Below are positions 24,020 to 34,977 of a stretch of 64,000 nt of DNA, piece by piece. The DNA is taken from NCBI GenBank assembly GCA_020881915.1, contig JAJFPB010000009.1, forward strand, positions 1,860,001 to 1,924,000, in the 5' to 3' direction. Numbering within the stretch: the stretch's first letter is position 1; the number at the start of each line of letters is the position of its first letter. This stretch comes from Paramyrothecium sp. XJ0827. Lineage: Eukaryota > Ascomycota > Sordariomycetes > Hypocreales > Stachybotryaceae. The position numbers and the translations under genes were made by a program. A model generated the notes under the pieces. That model did not search any database and was not told the origin of the DNA. It saw only the letters and a list, made by a program, of their open reading frames with translations.

Positions 24020-25798
24020 GGTCGGAGGCGGCTGTTGATGGGGAGTTCGAATTGGAGGAGGAGCTCGGCGAGGTCGGGAAAGGGACGCTGGAAGGTCAAC
24101 CCAAAGTTCTAGAAAGCGAGAAACAGATTCCAAGAACGATTAAAACAACTTCATATTAGGGATAAAGGCGCTCAAGACAAGATGCGAAACGAATGTGAAG
24201 GCGGTTGGTGAGAGCAAGGGGGAGAGCTCAAAAAGTCCCCCAGATGGCAGGGCTCCTGGAGAGAAAAGAGGGAGCGGGGGTAAAATAATTGCATTTGCGG
24301 CGCAGCACGAGGGACACCCCTGCAGCCTCATGCTAATTTCGTGTTGAGAGAACCATCGCGGCTTCGTGATTCATAGCCTACTTGGCCTTCCTTCGCCTCC
24401 GAGTGGTGCAGTTCCGATCCCCTTAACCCCCATCTGGCCTAGCCAACGGGTCTCAACGCGCGTTGTGACACAGAGACTCGACGGGAGCATGGCAATAATC
24501 TGCCCTGTCAAAACCTGCTTGGCCTTTGCGCGCTTTCGCCGCAACGGGGTTGGTTGCTTGGCTCCCGACAAAGAAGGGGCACCAGCATTTCGCCACAGCC
24601 AAGCCTTCTAGGCCTTCCCTCCCTTATCTCGATTGTTGCTGACCTTTGCCCGATAGCGTTAGCCAATGTCAGACGAGGCCTTTGACGGTCCAATGGGAGA
24701 TGATTGCTTTCAGATTTTTGAGTGACAACACCAAAGGTACGGCTCGTATTGTACCCAAAGGAAATATGCTTCAACCAGTAGTGGGAACTTTACCGCCGGC
24801 GCAAATGATGAAATGAGCAATTTATTTCTCTTTAATCTATTGAGACGTAGGCTTTTCATGTTGGACCAGCTATTTACACAAAGTCTCAAGGAGAAGAGTT
24901 GTGCCTCGAGACAAGACAACTTCAGCGCAGCGCCCCCCTGGTTACAGATTGAATTGAAGGGACCCAGTCTGACAAGATCAGGGACACCCAGTGATGCGTT
25001 CGGGATTCTCAAGCCCTGCTCCATGCATGGAAATTGTCGAGCTAGCCAAGGCTTAAAGTGCCAAGCCCCTGGCATTTCCGCCGAGCTCCCGGGGGCGATC
25101 AGCAACCTACCCTAGAGCCACCCATCTTCGGCTTCGGAACTGGTTAAGCACGGATCGAGTGCTCATGTAACCGATTTTTCGGTGGGCTAGCTAATTCATC
25201 ATGAGTTGATCGGGTATGAGCATTTCTCCTCCCATCTACGCATGAAATCCAACATGACTCGTGGAAAACTTGCAGTTCAGTCTTGTTCGAAAACTCGATG
25301 GATCCATGGACAAAACCACTATTCCATCGGAAAAGAAATGCACTTGGGAGGCATGTCGATTAGATCTTTACCAATGGTGGCTCGGCACACGCAACGGATC
25401 GCAATGAAGGTAACCTCTCACGCTTGTCTAGACAACACACGCCATGATAAAGCACAAATGCTATGCTTACATAGTGCAACAGGTAGCCCTTTGAGTTCCA
25501 TATTGTGGGTAAGGTGCCAATGGTGACATAATTGATTGCCATGCTATCCAATGACGTATTATCACAGGTTTCCAGTCGTGATTATCGAAGTGTCAAAGAA
25601 GGTTCAAGAAAAAAATAGTTGTGGCACCAATATTTGACTTGAACGCCAGCGAATATCTTGTGCTATAGTCCGCAACGCTGCTCTTCATCATATCGGAGAT
25701 AACTAGGAATTTCTTAGACATTGCGAACGGATTTATTCATCCTTGACAACGTACCGTATGACTCTGGCTTCGAATCTCTCCAACAATGCACATCATGA
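24020..25798. other. Intergenic, no gene seen
   Basis: About 1.8 kb containing the GT32 promoter. ORFs of up to 131 codons occur but carry no motif, signal peptide or splice support. Confidence 0.5.
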
Positions 25799-26188
25799 CT
25801 AGGGCGGCACGCAAGCTGGAGCACCGTTTACAACTTTGCATGTGTTTCCGGCAAGAAAGCAGTCAGCGATTGCGACGGTTTGCTTGTAATGGCAGAACAG
25901 GAGCGCATCGCCACTGCAAACCTTGTATGAGGGGAGGTTCTGTGTGCAAGGGTCGCGAGGCACGCAAGCCGGTGCGCCATCCACAACTTTGCAAGTGTTC
26001 TCGGCGAGGAAGCAGTCGGCGATCGCTACCGGCTGATCATATTGGCAAAATACGATCGAGTCGCCGTCGCAGACGTTATATGAAGCGACGTTTTGGTTGC
26101 AAGGTTCCATCCCTCGGGGCTCGATAGGAGATGCGAAACCGGTCACTGCCAAAGCAGCGACAAATACTGTCTGAAGGACTGAGATCAT
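25799..26188 (-). CDS. Small secreted protein made of two six-cysteine modules (effector-like)
   Basis: One intronless ORF of 129 residues from an ATG at 26188. Residues 1-20 form a clear signal peptide (MISVLQTVFVAALAVTGFAS). The mature part consists almost entirely of two tandem modules, starting at Cys30 and Cys81, a repeat period of 51 residues. Both have identical cysteine spacing, C-x9-C-x7-C-x10-C-x6-C-x8-C, and I count 33 of 46 positions identical between Cys1 and Cys6. The blocks VAIADCFLA and the KVV-GAPAC ending occur in both. Size, secretion and even Cys number suggest a stable extracellular disulfide protein, as in fungal effectors, carbohydrate-binding peptides or antimicrobial peptides. 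I do not recognise the family, and the function is unknown. Confidence 0.82.
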   Translation of the reverse strand: MISVLQTVFVAALAVTGFASPIEPRGMEPCNQNVASYNVCDGDSIVFCQYDQPVAIADCFLAENTCKVVDGAPACVPRDPCTQNLPSYKVCSGDALLFCHYKQTVAIADCFLAGNTCKVVNGAPACVPP

Positions 26189-27659
26189 CTCGGTTAACGG
26201 GCTTGATGCGTGATGATATTGAGTTGAACTATAACCGAGCTGCAGACTTGAATTGATGATAGCTGAAGAAAGAACGGTGGGCGGTGCTCGCTGACTATTA
26301 AATAGAAGTCCGAAAACCGGCCATGCATCTGTGTTGGCTCTCGTCTCATTCTTGGGCTGAAATGTGCGTTGATGATAACATGATTGTATTTGCCGAGGCC
26401 ATTTTTAGGAGCGTGCGTCTGCATCCTCGTATTGACGTACCTTGCAATGTGATAGATTCAGAGGTGCGTTTCTCAAGGCACATGGGCATTGACCAAGTGG
26501 CGCACACGCACACTGCATGGCTTGTTGGTTCAACGTGATGGGTATGTGTATGTTTCGGCTCAGTACAAGACCTGGTCTGGGTCAGAGACGGGTTACACGT
26601 TTTTAGATGGCAATATTTGTGAGTTTGAAAGAAACAGGACATTCAGTTCCGAAAACCTGTTAAAGACTATAATATAACCTGCGGACTTTGACCTGGTCAA
26701 GCCAAAGCCAGACCTAGTGTCGTGATCTTCCTTGCAGAAAAGCCGGTCAGCGCGGGCGAATTTCCATCCATAAATCCTTGAAACATTGATTTACTCCAAG
26801 TTGGATGATGTCAAATGACCGAGGACCCGGTTGCCACACTTCCTCTGCTCAATGCTGCTATTCGAATCTCGGGCCTGGCAAGAACCATGCAAGACTCGAC
26901 GATACGGGCGCTTCTTGCTCTGCAAGTCTGGCGGTGTTTCTTGGCTCGCATCTCTCAGCCGCACCACCCCGTATTCCACTGCAGTCTTGGCAACACATGA
27001 CCACACAGCACATCTACGATTGAACGGCTACTCTGGTGGCGCAGGGTGGCAGACTCAACTGGCCAGATAACCTGGCCCACTCACTGGCATGTGCTTCAGA
27101 ATTCACGCCGAAGCCTGTGGATCCTTTATCACAAACGCGCGTGGGTTTGTCGTTGATACCTGAATGATGGGGGCCTGAACCATCTGCCGAACGTTGCTTC
27201 AAGAGAGATGCATCTAATTTTATCTCCACGCGGGGTAGTGAGAGAGCTGCTTCACCCCTGTCCGTCAGTCCACGGGTCACTGGGCCTTGCGCTCATTGTT
27301 AGGTCAAGCATAAACAATGGACATATCGTTATTCCATGAAACTGAACTACCAAATCAACTCAATGGCTACGAATCATCAGGTCAATTTTATCCGTGCTGG
27401 AAGCTGTATCTAATGCCAACCGCGAGCACCAAGCCTGACCATTACTGCCGTTCGTGTGCTCTTGACGACAGATGACCTTGAACAGAGTCCACTTGCACTG
27501 AAGAAGTTGAGCAAACAAGAAGGGGAAATATTGATATATGCACTCATTGAAGCAATATATACGGTCAGAACAAACGGTCAGCTTGCCAACGTGACAAGCT
27601 TGCGTTGCTAATGCGAATGGTGCCACTGTTGGATTGAGAGTATGATGGCACTGCCATGA
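26189..27659. other. Intergenic, no gene seen
   Basis: About 1.5 kb containing the promoter of the six-Cys gene and the 3' flank of the LPMO gene. No ORF has supportable homology or structure. Confidence 0.5.
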
Positions 27660-28487
27660 CTAGTTGGCAGCGGTCCACAACGCCGGGCCGGGAATCGAGT
27701 AGCTGGAGAATGACTGGTAGAGGTTGAACAGGATGCCTGGGTGGTTCCTGGTGTACAGCGCCGTGCTTGCAGTGCCGCTCGGGGCCGCCACGGTCCCGCT
27801 GCCTCCGACCACGAGGTTCAGGCACTGAGGGTAGGCCTGCGCGCCGTTATCGTTTCCTGCGCTATGCAGAGCGATGATCTCGTGGCGGAGGATGTAGTTG
27901 CCGGCCTTGAGCTTGGCCGGAATCTTGACCGTACTGCTAAAGTTGCCTGTGGCGATGAGCGTGTCGGTCACCCATCTCCCTGGGTTGGAACCTGAGATCC
28001 AGCCCTCTTGGGAAATCTTGGACCAGCCAAGGTTGCCTGAGCTGGCCGAGGCGAAGCCTTCTCGACTGGTAAGCATATTATTCCTAAACCAACAAGGACA
28101 GATTGTACGTAATGACAATGGGAAGAACGTACTAGACACTGGAGCAATGTAGTTAAGAATGGGCCCTCTATGGGTGTCAGGCCAGGTGTTCCAGTACAGC
28201 GTCACGGTGTCCCCGGCATTGGCGCGGATGGAGTTGGTACTGGGGGCCGCGCTCTTGTGACAGGCGATGTTTGATGTTTGGAATGCCGCAGGCTCAACGA
28301 AGCCGTTGTCTTGGTTGAGGGCTTTCCAACCTGCGGTGGCAGGCGGGCTACTGATGTAGTACCAGTTTGGATTCTGCCCGTCGGTCCATCCCGCGCCGTT
28401 GACTCGTGCGCCGGTAACATAGCCATGGCCCTCGACGAAGCCAAAGAGGGCTGCTGCTGTGGCAGCGAGGGCGATTGGGTTCCACAT
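27660..28487 (-). CDS. AA9 lytic polysaccharide monooxygenase (former GH61)
   Basis: The ATG at 28487 opens a signal peptide (MWNPIALAATAAALFGFVEG) whose cleavage leaves an N-terminal His in HGYVTG, the first half of the copper-binding histidine brace. The second brace His is in DTHRGPILNY, and the axial-site Tyr lies in QAYPQCLNL, preceded by HEIIALHSAG. These match AA9 enzymes, secreted copper monooxygenases that oxidatively cleave cellulose and related glucans. There is no carbohydrate-binding module. An intron probably lies between about 28072 and 28130, after NYIAPV, but the best donor (GTACGT) does not keep the frame with either nearby acceptor, while the unspliced frame is open. The total is 275 residues unspliced, about 250 if spliced. 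The Cys expected in this segment of many AA9s is not obvious. Confidence 0.88.
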   Translation of the reverse strand: MWNPIALAATAAALFGFVEGHGYVTGARVNGAGWTDGQNPNWYYISSPPATAGWKALNQDNGFVEPAAFQTSNIACHKSAAPSTNSIRANAGDTVTLYWNTWPDTHRGPILNYIAPVSSTFFPLSLRTICPCWFRNNMLTSREGFASASSGNLGWSKISQEGWISGSNPGRWVTDTLIATGNFSSTVKIPAKLKAGNYILRHEIIALHSAGNDNGAQAYPQCLNLVVGGSGTVAAPSGTASTALYTRNHPGILFNLYQSFSSYSIPGPALWTAAN

Positions 28488-29185
28488 CGCTTTTATGATT
28501 GGGTAATAGCGGGTAAGTTGATGAGCACTCAAACCAAGGTGTAGCACTGTGTATAGGTTCAGGTCTTTTGTAGTTCAAGACGGGAATTTGACATTATTGG
28601 GGTTTATCGCTCAAGATATAACGCAGAACGGATATTCGGCAGTGATAAAAGCGTCCATGTGAGCTAGAAAGAAGACGAACTTGCCAGAAATTCCATATCA
28701 GGATACGTTTTCACTCACTCCGGCCCTACGGGCTGCTGGATGCGATTCACTCCGCCAATGTCATTGAGTACCGGGAGATTAATAGAGACCCATTATGCCG
28801 AGAGCTAAGAATCCATCCAATACACTCCTGGTTCTAGTTGGAGGCTAACTCTAAACTCATTCCATAGGATGCATAGCCTCCGCAATGCCGAAATGGGACA
28901 GACGGTCCTCATGACTCTGAGGATTCAGCCCCGCAATCAACCCCTTGAACTAGCAAGGAGAGATTTCGCCATATCTGAGCATTCTTGTGTCTTTTTATCT
29001 ATCTGTACTAAAGTGCTTTTCAGCACTAAGTGTTCGGATGTAAGGATGGATGGGGTACTTTTGTTGTCCCAATCCAGATGACGCTCTCCGAAACATGCTG
29101 TCTAATATTACCTGATATTCTATAAACTTTGACAGAAAGAAATAAGAGAAAGGTACCAGCGCCATCGAAATCAGTTGTGTTTTCT
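28488..29185. other. Intergenic, LPMO promoter side
   Basis: About 700 bp between the LPMO start and the stop codon of the second RTA1-like gene. No gene seen. Confidence 0.5.
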
Positions 29186-30271
29186 TCAAGATGCCTGAGG
29201 ATTATTGCCTTCTGCATCACGCTCGCTCATGCTGATGTCTTCGCGGCTTGGGGACTCCTTGCCCCTAGAGTCTCCCGCAGCCTTGTTCAGAACGAGGCCA
29301 GGGTTGGCTCCAATCATTGTAAGTACGGCCACGCACATGATGCTATGTTTTGTCAGTGAAGTGTTGGTACTCAGTGGCGGTAATACTAACCAAGACTCCA
29401 GGGCAATGAATAACGGCTCGTCGCGAAACAGCTCGCTGAAATAGCCTTCCCTCAGCTCCGCAATTCGATACGCGCATCGAATCAGAATCAAGAGCACGGA
29501 GAGAAAGAAAAAGGCCAAGAACACGCTCATCCGTTGTGTCATCTTGCCCTTGGCTGGCGAGTGCGTCCACGACCACATGTAGTCGCCAAACAAGACACAG
29601 AAAACCGTCAATGTAACGACCTGAAAGCACAACCCAGCCAGTGATATATCCACGCCAACTTGGACGTCGTCTGCTGTCGACGCTACACAGGACAGGGCAC
29701 CGCCAACGGCTTGAAGGACAAGGGATACAATGTCGAGGGGGATGAAGATCCAATAGTAAAATTGAGGTTTGAAACGAGAGATGGTAGGATCGACGTGGTT
29801 AATTCTTTGGATCGCTACGTTAGCAAAAAGTAAACAAGGGCGGCGGTCGGAGGTCAAGCCTACATCTGCGACAAAAGAACATAAATGGCCGCGCAGAAGA
29901 AAACAGGAGCAATCGTGATGCAGACTTCCAGTCTTAGTTAGCAGCCTTGGAGCAGTGTGGACGGGGTACAAACTGATTTGGCACAGGAATCCTCCGAAGC
30001 TGAAAGGGTTGTCGTAGAGAATCAACCTTCCGACGTATCCGGCAATCTCCATGGCACAACCGAGTATCACGCTGATTGTGAAGCCCCAGGACTTCGTTCG
30101 CAGGCTCTGAGCGGCATGTAGGAGCATGGTCAAGCCGAAAATCCCGATGAAGGTTCCATTGGCGCCTTGGTTGGGCCGGTAGTGAAGAATACTCGCTTCC
30201 AGGGGGCAGAGCTCGAGCGTGCAGTTGGCCTGAGGGCCGAAGCCGATCAAACCATCAGGGAGTTGTGACAT
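29186..30271 (-). CDS. RTA1-like seven-transmembrane protein (copy 2)
   Basis: Four exons, 29974-30271, 29864-29924, 29391-29804 and 29186-29342, with introns of 49, 59 and 48 bp, give 309 residues with every phase consistent. The second intron needs a CCAAAG acceptor rather than the nearer GTAG to keep the frame. Family marks are EIAGYVGRLILYDNPFS, then after splicing ITIAPVFFCAAIYVLL, YYWIFIPLDIVSLVLQAVGG and LIRCAYRIAELREGY. It has about seven helices and a charged Ser-rich tail. Role and uncertainty are as for the RTA1 family in general: membrane proteins tied to lipid or toxicant tolerance. It is transcribed away from a UPC2-like Zn2Cys6 gene, with 583 bp between the two start codons, and so probably shares its promoter region. 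Confidence 0.9.
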   Translation of the reverse strand: MSQLPDGLIGFGPQANCTLELCPLEASILHYRPNQGANGTFIGIFGLTMLLHAAQSLRTKSWGFTISVILGCAMEIAGYVGRLILYDNPFSFGGFLCQISLYPVHTAPRLLTKTGSLHHDCSCFLLRGHLCSFVADVGLTSDRRPCLLFANVAIQRINHVDPTISRFKPQFYYWIFIPLDIVSLVLQAVGGALSCVASTADDVQVGVDISLAGLCFQVVTLTVFCVLFGDYMWSWTHSPAKGKMTQRMSVFLAFFFLSVLLILIRCAYRIAELREGYFSELFRDEPLFIALESWLVLPPLSTNTSLTKHSIMCVAVLTMIGANPGLVLNKAAGDSRGKESPSREDISMSERDAEGNNPQAS

Positions 30272-30854
30272 TTCGAGACGGGATGAATTTGAGACTAGTG
30301 GTTTGTTACGATCTTGGGGAGTCCAAGTATGCAGGATGATAGGAGTTTTCCATGTTTTAAGTAGGATCAAGTTTGAGGGAGCATGTTTGGTCCTCCAAAC
30401 AACCCGCATATTCGTAAGACACACAGCCCTTCGTCACTACGGGGCATCATTGGCCTCGCAACTCTTCGGGTTTTCGCATTTGTCGGGTGAAACGCCACAT
30501 CTCCAGGCTAGCCACAAACCTTTCGAGATGGTGAGGCTCGGGTCCCATCGCATTCTCGGATCCCTCGGGAATACATGTGGAGAAGCTGCTGACGGGCACG
30601 TTGCGATTGGTCTGACCGTGATTGATGGCGCCAATTACGGCACAGCATCCACTCATCGGAGTACCCGCTCTCTTTTTCTCCCCGAGTCCGTGTCCGACAA
30701 CCTCAACGAATGTAGTGGCTGCGGATAGCCGAGTCCGACTTGGCCATGCCATCATGTCTTTGTGGTTGGCATCTAACGTGCAATTGGCAGCTGTTGACAT
30801 CACAGAACTTAACACATAGCATGTGAGTTGAGGCTGACGCCGCCTGATCAGCCC
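30272..30854. promoter_or_regulatory. Divergent promoter between RTA1-like copy 2 and its neighbouring regulator
   Basis: 583 bp separate the two start codons, which point away from each other. I see no clear TATA box. Such head-to-head spacing is often used by co-regulated fungal gene pairs; no specific binding site is assigned. Confidence 0.5.
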
Positions 30855-32012
30855 ATGCAACCCATGTCCCGAGAGCAAGGATCCGGTCGCCAGACGCTGC
30901 GCACGAAGTCCCGCCGTGGGTGCCGATCATGTAAGACTCGCAAAGTCAAGGTATGCTCGCAACTCAGGTCCGCTTGTGTTATGCTTACACCGATCTAGTG
31001 CGATGAACAGCATCCTGCCTGTCGCAACTGCATCAGGAGAGGTGCCGTGTGCGACTTTCTTCAGCAGCCCCATGTGCCTTTGGCCATCAGCACGCCTGCG
31101 AGTCTTGATCTTGAGCTCCTCCATCACTGGACCATTTCTACATCTTCAACACTGAGCTCCGAACCAAAAATTCGAGAGTTATGGAGAGTTCTCGTCCCAC
31201 AGATTGGCTTCACCACTCGTTACATCCTGGACGGCATTCTTGCCTTCTCGGCCCTCCACATCTGTCGATTCAACCCACGACGCCGAGATGAGCTCATGTC
31301 GCAGGCCATGCAATACCACAATGCGTCTTTGGAGAAAGCTCTTCCCCTGCTCTCCACCGTCAATACTGAGAATTGCAGTGACCTATTCCTCTTTGGTATC
31401 TTGGCTCTCTTCTTCAATTTAGCCAGTCCAAAGAAAGACGATGATATCCTAGTGGTCGGCAACGGAGTTACGCCAGAGTGGCTGTATCTCCTGAGGGGGA
31501 CTGAAGCGCTCATAGACGCCCAGGAGTCCGCTCTCAAAGCATCCAGCGTGTCCCTCATATTCCGAGCGTCAGAAGATATGATCAAGCTACTGCAGAACCC
31601 TCCACCCGGGGAAACCCCAGGCATTTCCATCTTGGAATCAGCCATCATGGCTTACACAAAGCACGATCTACCCAAACAGACTCTTTTACTGGCAGTTATC
31701 GACCGTCTCAAGCGCAGCTATGCACTCCTCAACCGCACAGGCTTTTCGGACACGGACCGAATGATAGGATTCATCGACTGGCTTTTTGATCTGAGCGATG
31801 GGTACTTCAAACTCCTGAGGGATGGCGATAGCGAAGCATTGTGTGTGCTAGCCTACTTTACGGTGTTAATCAAACAGCTTGAGCTGTACTGGTGGGCAGA
31901 GGGCTGGGCCATACATCTAATCCGGCGGATCTACATGGTTCTCGACACGGAGCACCGGTTCACGATCCGGTGGCCCATTGAGGAGATTGGATGGGTGCCA
32001 GATGTGAACTAA
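30855..32012 (+). CDS. Zn2Cys6 transcription factor, UPC2/sterol-uptake-control type (copy 2)
   Basis: Exons 30855-30950 and 30999-32012 flank a 48-bp intron (GTATGC...ATCTAG) and give 369 residues. The zinc cluster reads GCRSCKTRKVKC then DEQHPACRNCIRRGAVC, with spacing C-x2-C-x6-C-x6-C-x2-C-x6-C, and the intron sits exactly between Lys and the third Cys, the same place as in the regulator at 21328-22560. After it come LDLELLHHWT, a hallmark of Upc2-like regulators, and a helical C-terminal domain ending YWWAEGWAIHLIRRIY and IRWPIEEIGW, clearly related to copy 1. It is therefore a paralogue of that regulator. Its divergent neighbour is an RTA1-like gene. Function would be transcriptional control, perhaps of membrane-lipid genes; ligand and targets are unknown. 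Confidence 0.92.
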
Positions 32013-32474
32013 GAGCAGACCACGCATCGACCTGTCAATCTGCGCTCGAATTGAGATCACTGTGCATCGGACTTGGCATCTTAAACGTCTGGGACTATTT
32101 CTCTCTTACACAATACGCGGATATCATATTCCTCAAGTGCTTGCCTGTGCATTGGATGAACACCTCATTGGTCTATTGCGAACTCGATCTTGTCGCCAGC
32201 AGAGGAAGGGAAACGTAGGCTAGACTAACACATTAAATATTCGCATACCATGGGCACTATCATTATGCCTGGTTCACTAAAGCAAGCTAAAAGTAAGCAC
32301 CAACTCGGCCAACATCCTAATCTAACGATTGAGCAGGGATCTCGCTGACAAACTGCCCAGACTGCGACCAACATGATCAGACTTTCGTTTTTAATTAACT
32401 CTCTTGTCAAATCACACTTTCCTTTCAATTCTTAAGATTCATCCCATAGTTGTACAGGTCGAGTGCGGCGGAAA
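32013..32474. other. Intergenic, acyltransferase promoter
   Basis: 462 bp between the regulator stop and the acyltransferase ATG. No gene seen. Confidence 0.5.
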
Positions 32475-33946
32475 ATGGCGAATGAGCAAACTGCGCCAGC
32501 GGCCGGTGAGAAGGTCGTGGCTCTGCACCCCATTGACCAGCGGGCTCCGGTCGGACTTACGCGTACGCTGGTCTTCTTCGTCGTCCGTGAGATACTGGAC
32601 CAAGGCCTCTTGCGAGAGTCGTTGGACAAGCTGATCCGTCAGCACTTGCCCATTCTTGGTGCTCGATTGAAGCCTGCTCCCAAAGATGGTGTTTTGGAGG
32701 AGTACCATTATCCACAGCCTTATCCCGACGATGCCGTGCTCTTTGCGTGGTCGGCAAGCACTGCGGAAACGACGCTCAGCGCGGCGAAGCTCATTCCTGA
32801 GGTGTCACCGACGAGAGCCGTGAGCTGGGGACGGCCCATCACCGACCTCGAGGCAGCGTGGATCCCGTCCAATTGGCCGCTGCAGCGCAAGGACGAGAGG
32901 CCTGACACGCCGCTGCTGCTGGTCCATATCACAGGCTACACCGACGCGACTGTTCTATCCGTGAACATACCCCACGCCGTGGCTGACCAGAAAGGCATTG
33001 CGAGCATGGTCGAGGCGTGGCTCACCGTCGCCCAGGGCAAGGTGCCTGCACCATTTATTGAGCTCAAGCCTGGCGCCCTTGACGGGCCGAGCGATCTGCC
33101 ATTGAGCGTGCTTCGAAGAAAGGGACAGTATCGGTCTAAAACAAGAAGCGAGCATATCCGACTCATTCTCGGGCTTTTGCCAGACTTGATCAGGAACCGA
33201 GACGAAGATCGGCGAGTATTGTTCCTGTCCGCCGAAGTGGTAACGAGACTGCGCGATAAGTGCAACAAGACGCTGCAAGAGAAGTACGGGTCGCAGCATG
33301 TCGATGTGACGAATGGGGACATTGTGACCAGTGTGCTGGTAAAGGTTGGGCCACCCGAGTCTGCGATGTTGCATCAAAGCTAATGCCCAAAAGCTCTCGT
33401 ACCTTCACCGGAAGAAGACGAAGACTCTTGCCATCGGTGAGACCGTCAACGGTAAGTTGTCCTCCAAAATCAACCCATTGTTAAGAAGTGCTGATTGATG
33501 GGTCTTACACAACCCCAGCTCGAGGACGTCACCCAGCCCTCCCCGAGGGTCAGCATTACCTCCACAACTGCCCAGCCTACGCGTGCGCGCGCCTCAAATT
33601 CAACAAGAACACGCCACTGTCCGAGGTGGCTCGCCAACACCGGCTGTCTGTCAACGAGACAGCAAAGCAGGAGAACATCGAGCGCAGTTTTGCCGTCACG
33701 AAGAAGGTGTTCGAGGGCGGCCATGGCTTTCCACAGGGCGAGCCCGGAGATCTGTCGTACCACGTAACGAACTGGTCAAGCGCGTGGCATGGCATTGACT
33801 TTAGCCACGCCATCAAGGGTCGGCAAGGCGACGGTACTACAAATGGGGCGAGTGAAGGCGCAGATGTGAAATTGCCAATGTTGGTGTTTGGACACGCCCT
33901 GCTCCGGAAGAACAACATCCACAGACGTAGGTTGTTTTCCTTATGA
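32475..33946 (+). CDS. HxxxD-type acyltransferase (BAHD/trichothecene acetyltransferase-like)
   Basis: Three exons, 32475-33338, 33394-33451 and 33519-33946, give 449 residues. Intron 1 (55 bp, GTAAAG...AAAAG with a GCTAAT branch site) restores a family-like stretch, SYLHRKKTKTLAIGETVN, whereas read-through ends in a stop. Intron 2 is 67 bp (GTAAGT...CCCCAG). The catalytic motif is HAVAD in SVNIPHAVADQKG (about residue 167). The N-terminal ALHPID opening and the layout of two similar halves fit fungal acyl-CoA transferases. These acetylate or acylate alcohols or amines on secondary metabolites, or detoxify toxins. The structural DFGWG motif of the C-terminal half is not seen (DFSHA is in its likely place), and the protein ends early in a basic run (HRRRLFSL), so a last exon may be missing or the gene may be truncated. 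Confidence 0.8.
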
Positions 33947-34977
33947 CCCAGTGCCAGTGAGAGAAGAAAATAAAATTGACGACATCATGCAGTGCACTGC
34001 GCGGTCATGTGTAAAGGCAATGGAGGATACTGGGCCGACTATTCGTGCTCGACGAACAACATGGTCCTTGTGGAGCACTTGCTCAAAAAGGATCCATTGT
34101 TGGATTCTCTTTGAACCGATTTTTCTATGAATGTACTGATAACCTTGAGATGAATATTTCGCATCTGTTGCTTCCAATAGTGGCGAATCTCTTCAACGAG
34201 ATTGACTATTCTGCGTAAGATTGCGTTGCAGCACTCGATGACCACTAACCTGAATGCTACCTCCGTTTGGCATGCAATAGATTGAGCCAAGACTTTAATC
34301 TGTACATGTCAGATGTTGTGAAAATTGACCGCCTCTGTGAAGATCTCGTTGCACCTACTCAAACTCAACGAGGCACCCTGCGCCTCAATTTGATGCGAGA
34401 TAGGTCATCCTCTTGGGTTTGGATGAGGGCTTTGTCTTTTTTCTCACCGTCAACCCTCATCATTTAAGGCTACGAGATAGTTAAACTGTTACAGGCGAAG
34501 GCTCACGGACTCTGAATGAATCAAGCTAAAGAAAATTTTCTTCGGAACGTGTAGACCCCATGCTACAAAGGAGTGAACATTCTGCCAATCGTAAAGGCCT
34601 GCGTCCCATAAAATATTTTGGTCATTGAGTGACCATTTTACAATGTGTGTACACGATTGGACCATTTCTGTATATAGGTGCAAGGAGTAGCTCAATAATG
34701 TATACACGACTAAATGGAGGTTCTATCGATGAATCGAAAATCAATTGTAATGCAAGTATGGCGAAGTGGAATGATAATATCTAAGTTGTTCAACTTGTTC
34801 TACGGTATCTGCTTCACCAGCCATGTTGCCAGCCCATACAACTTCGACATCGAGCACTGTATTCAGCGTAGATTCTGGGTGTATGAATGCTGGACACAAC
34901 CATAAAACACAAGTTGAATAGCACCAAAAAGCGCGATTAAAGCACCGTCGTTAGCAGGCAATCCTGTTGGGCAGTTT
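33947..34977. other. Intergenic, no gene seen
   Basis: About 1 kb between two converging genes. Only short, AT-richer ORFs without domains. Confidence 0.5.
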
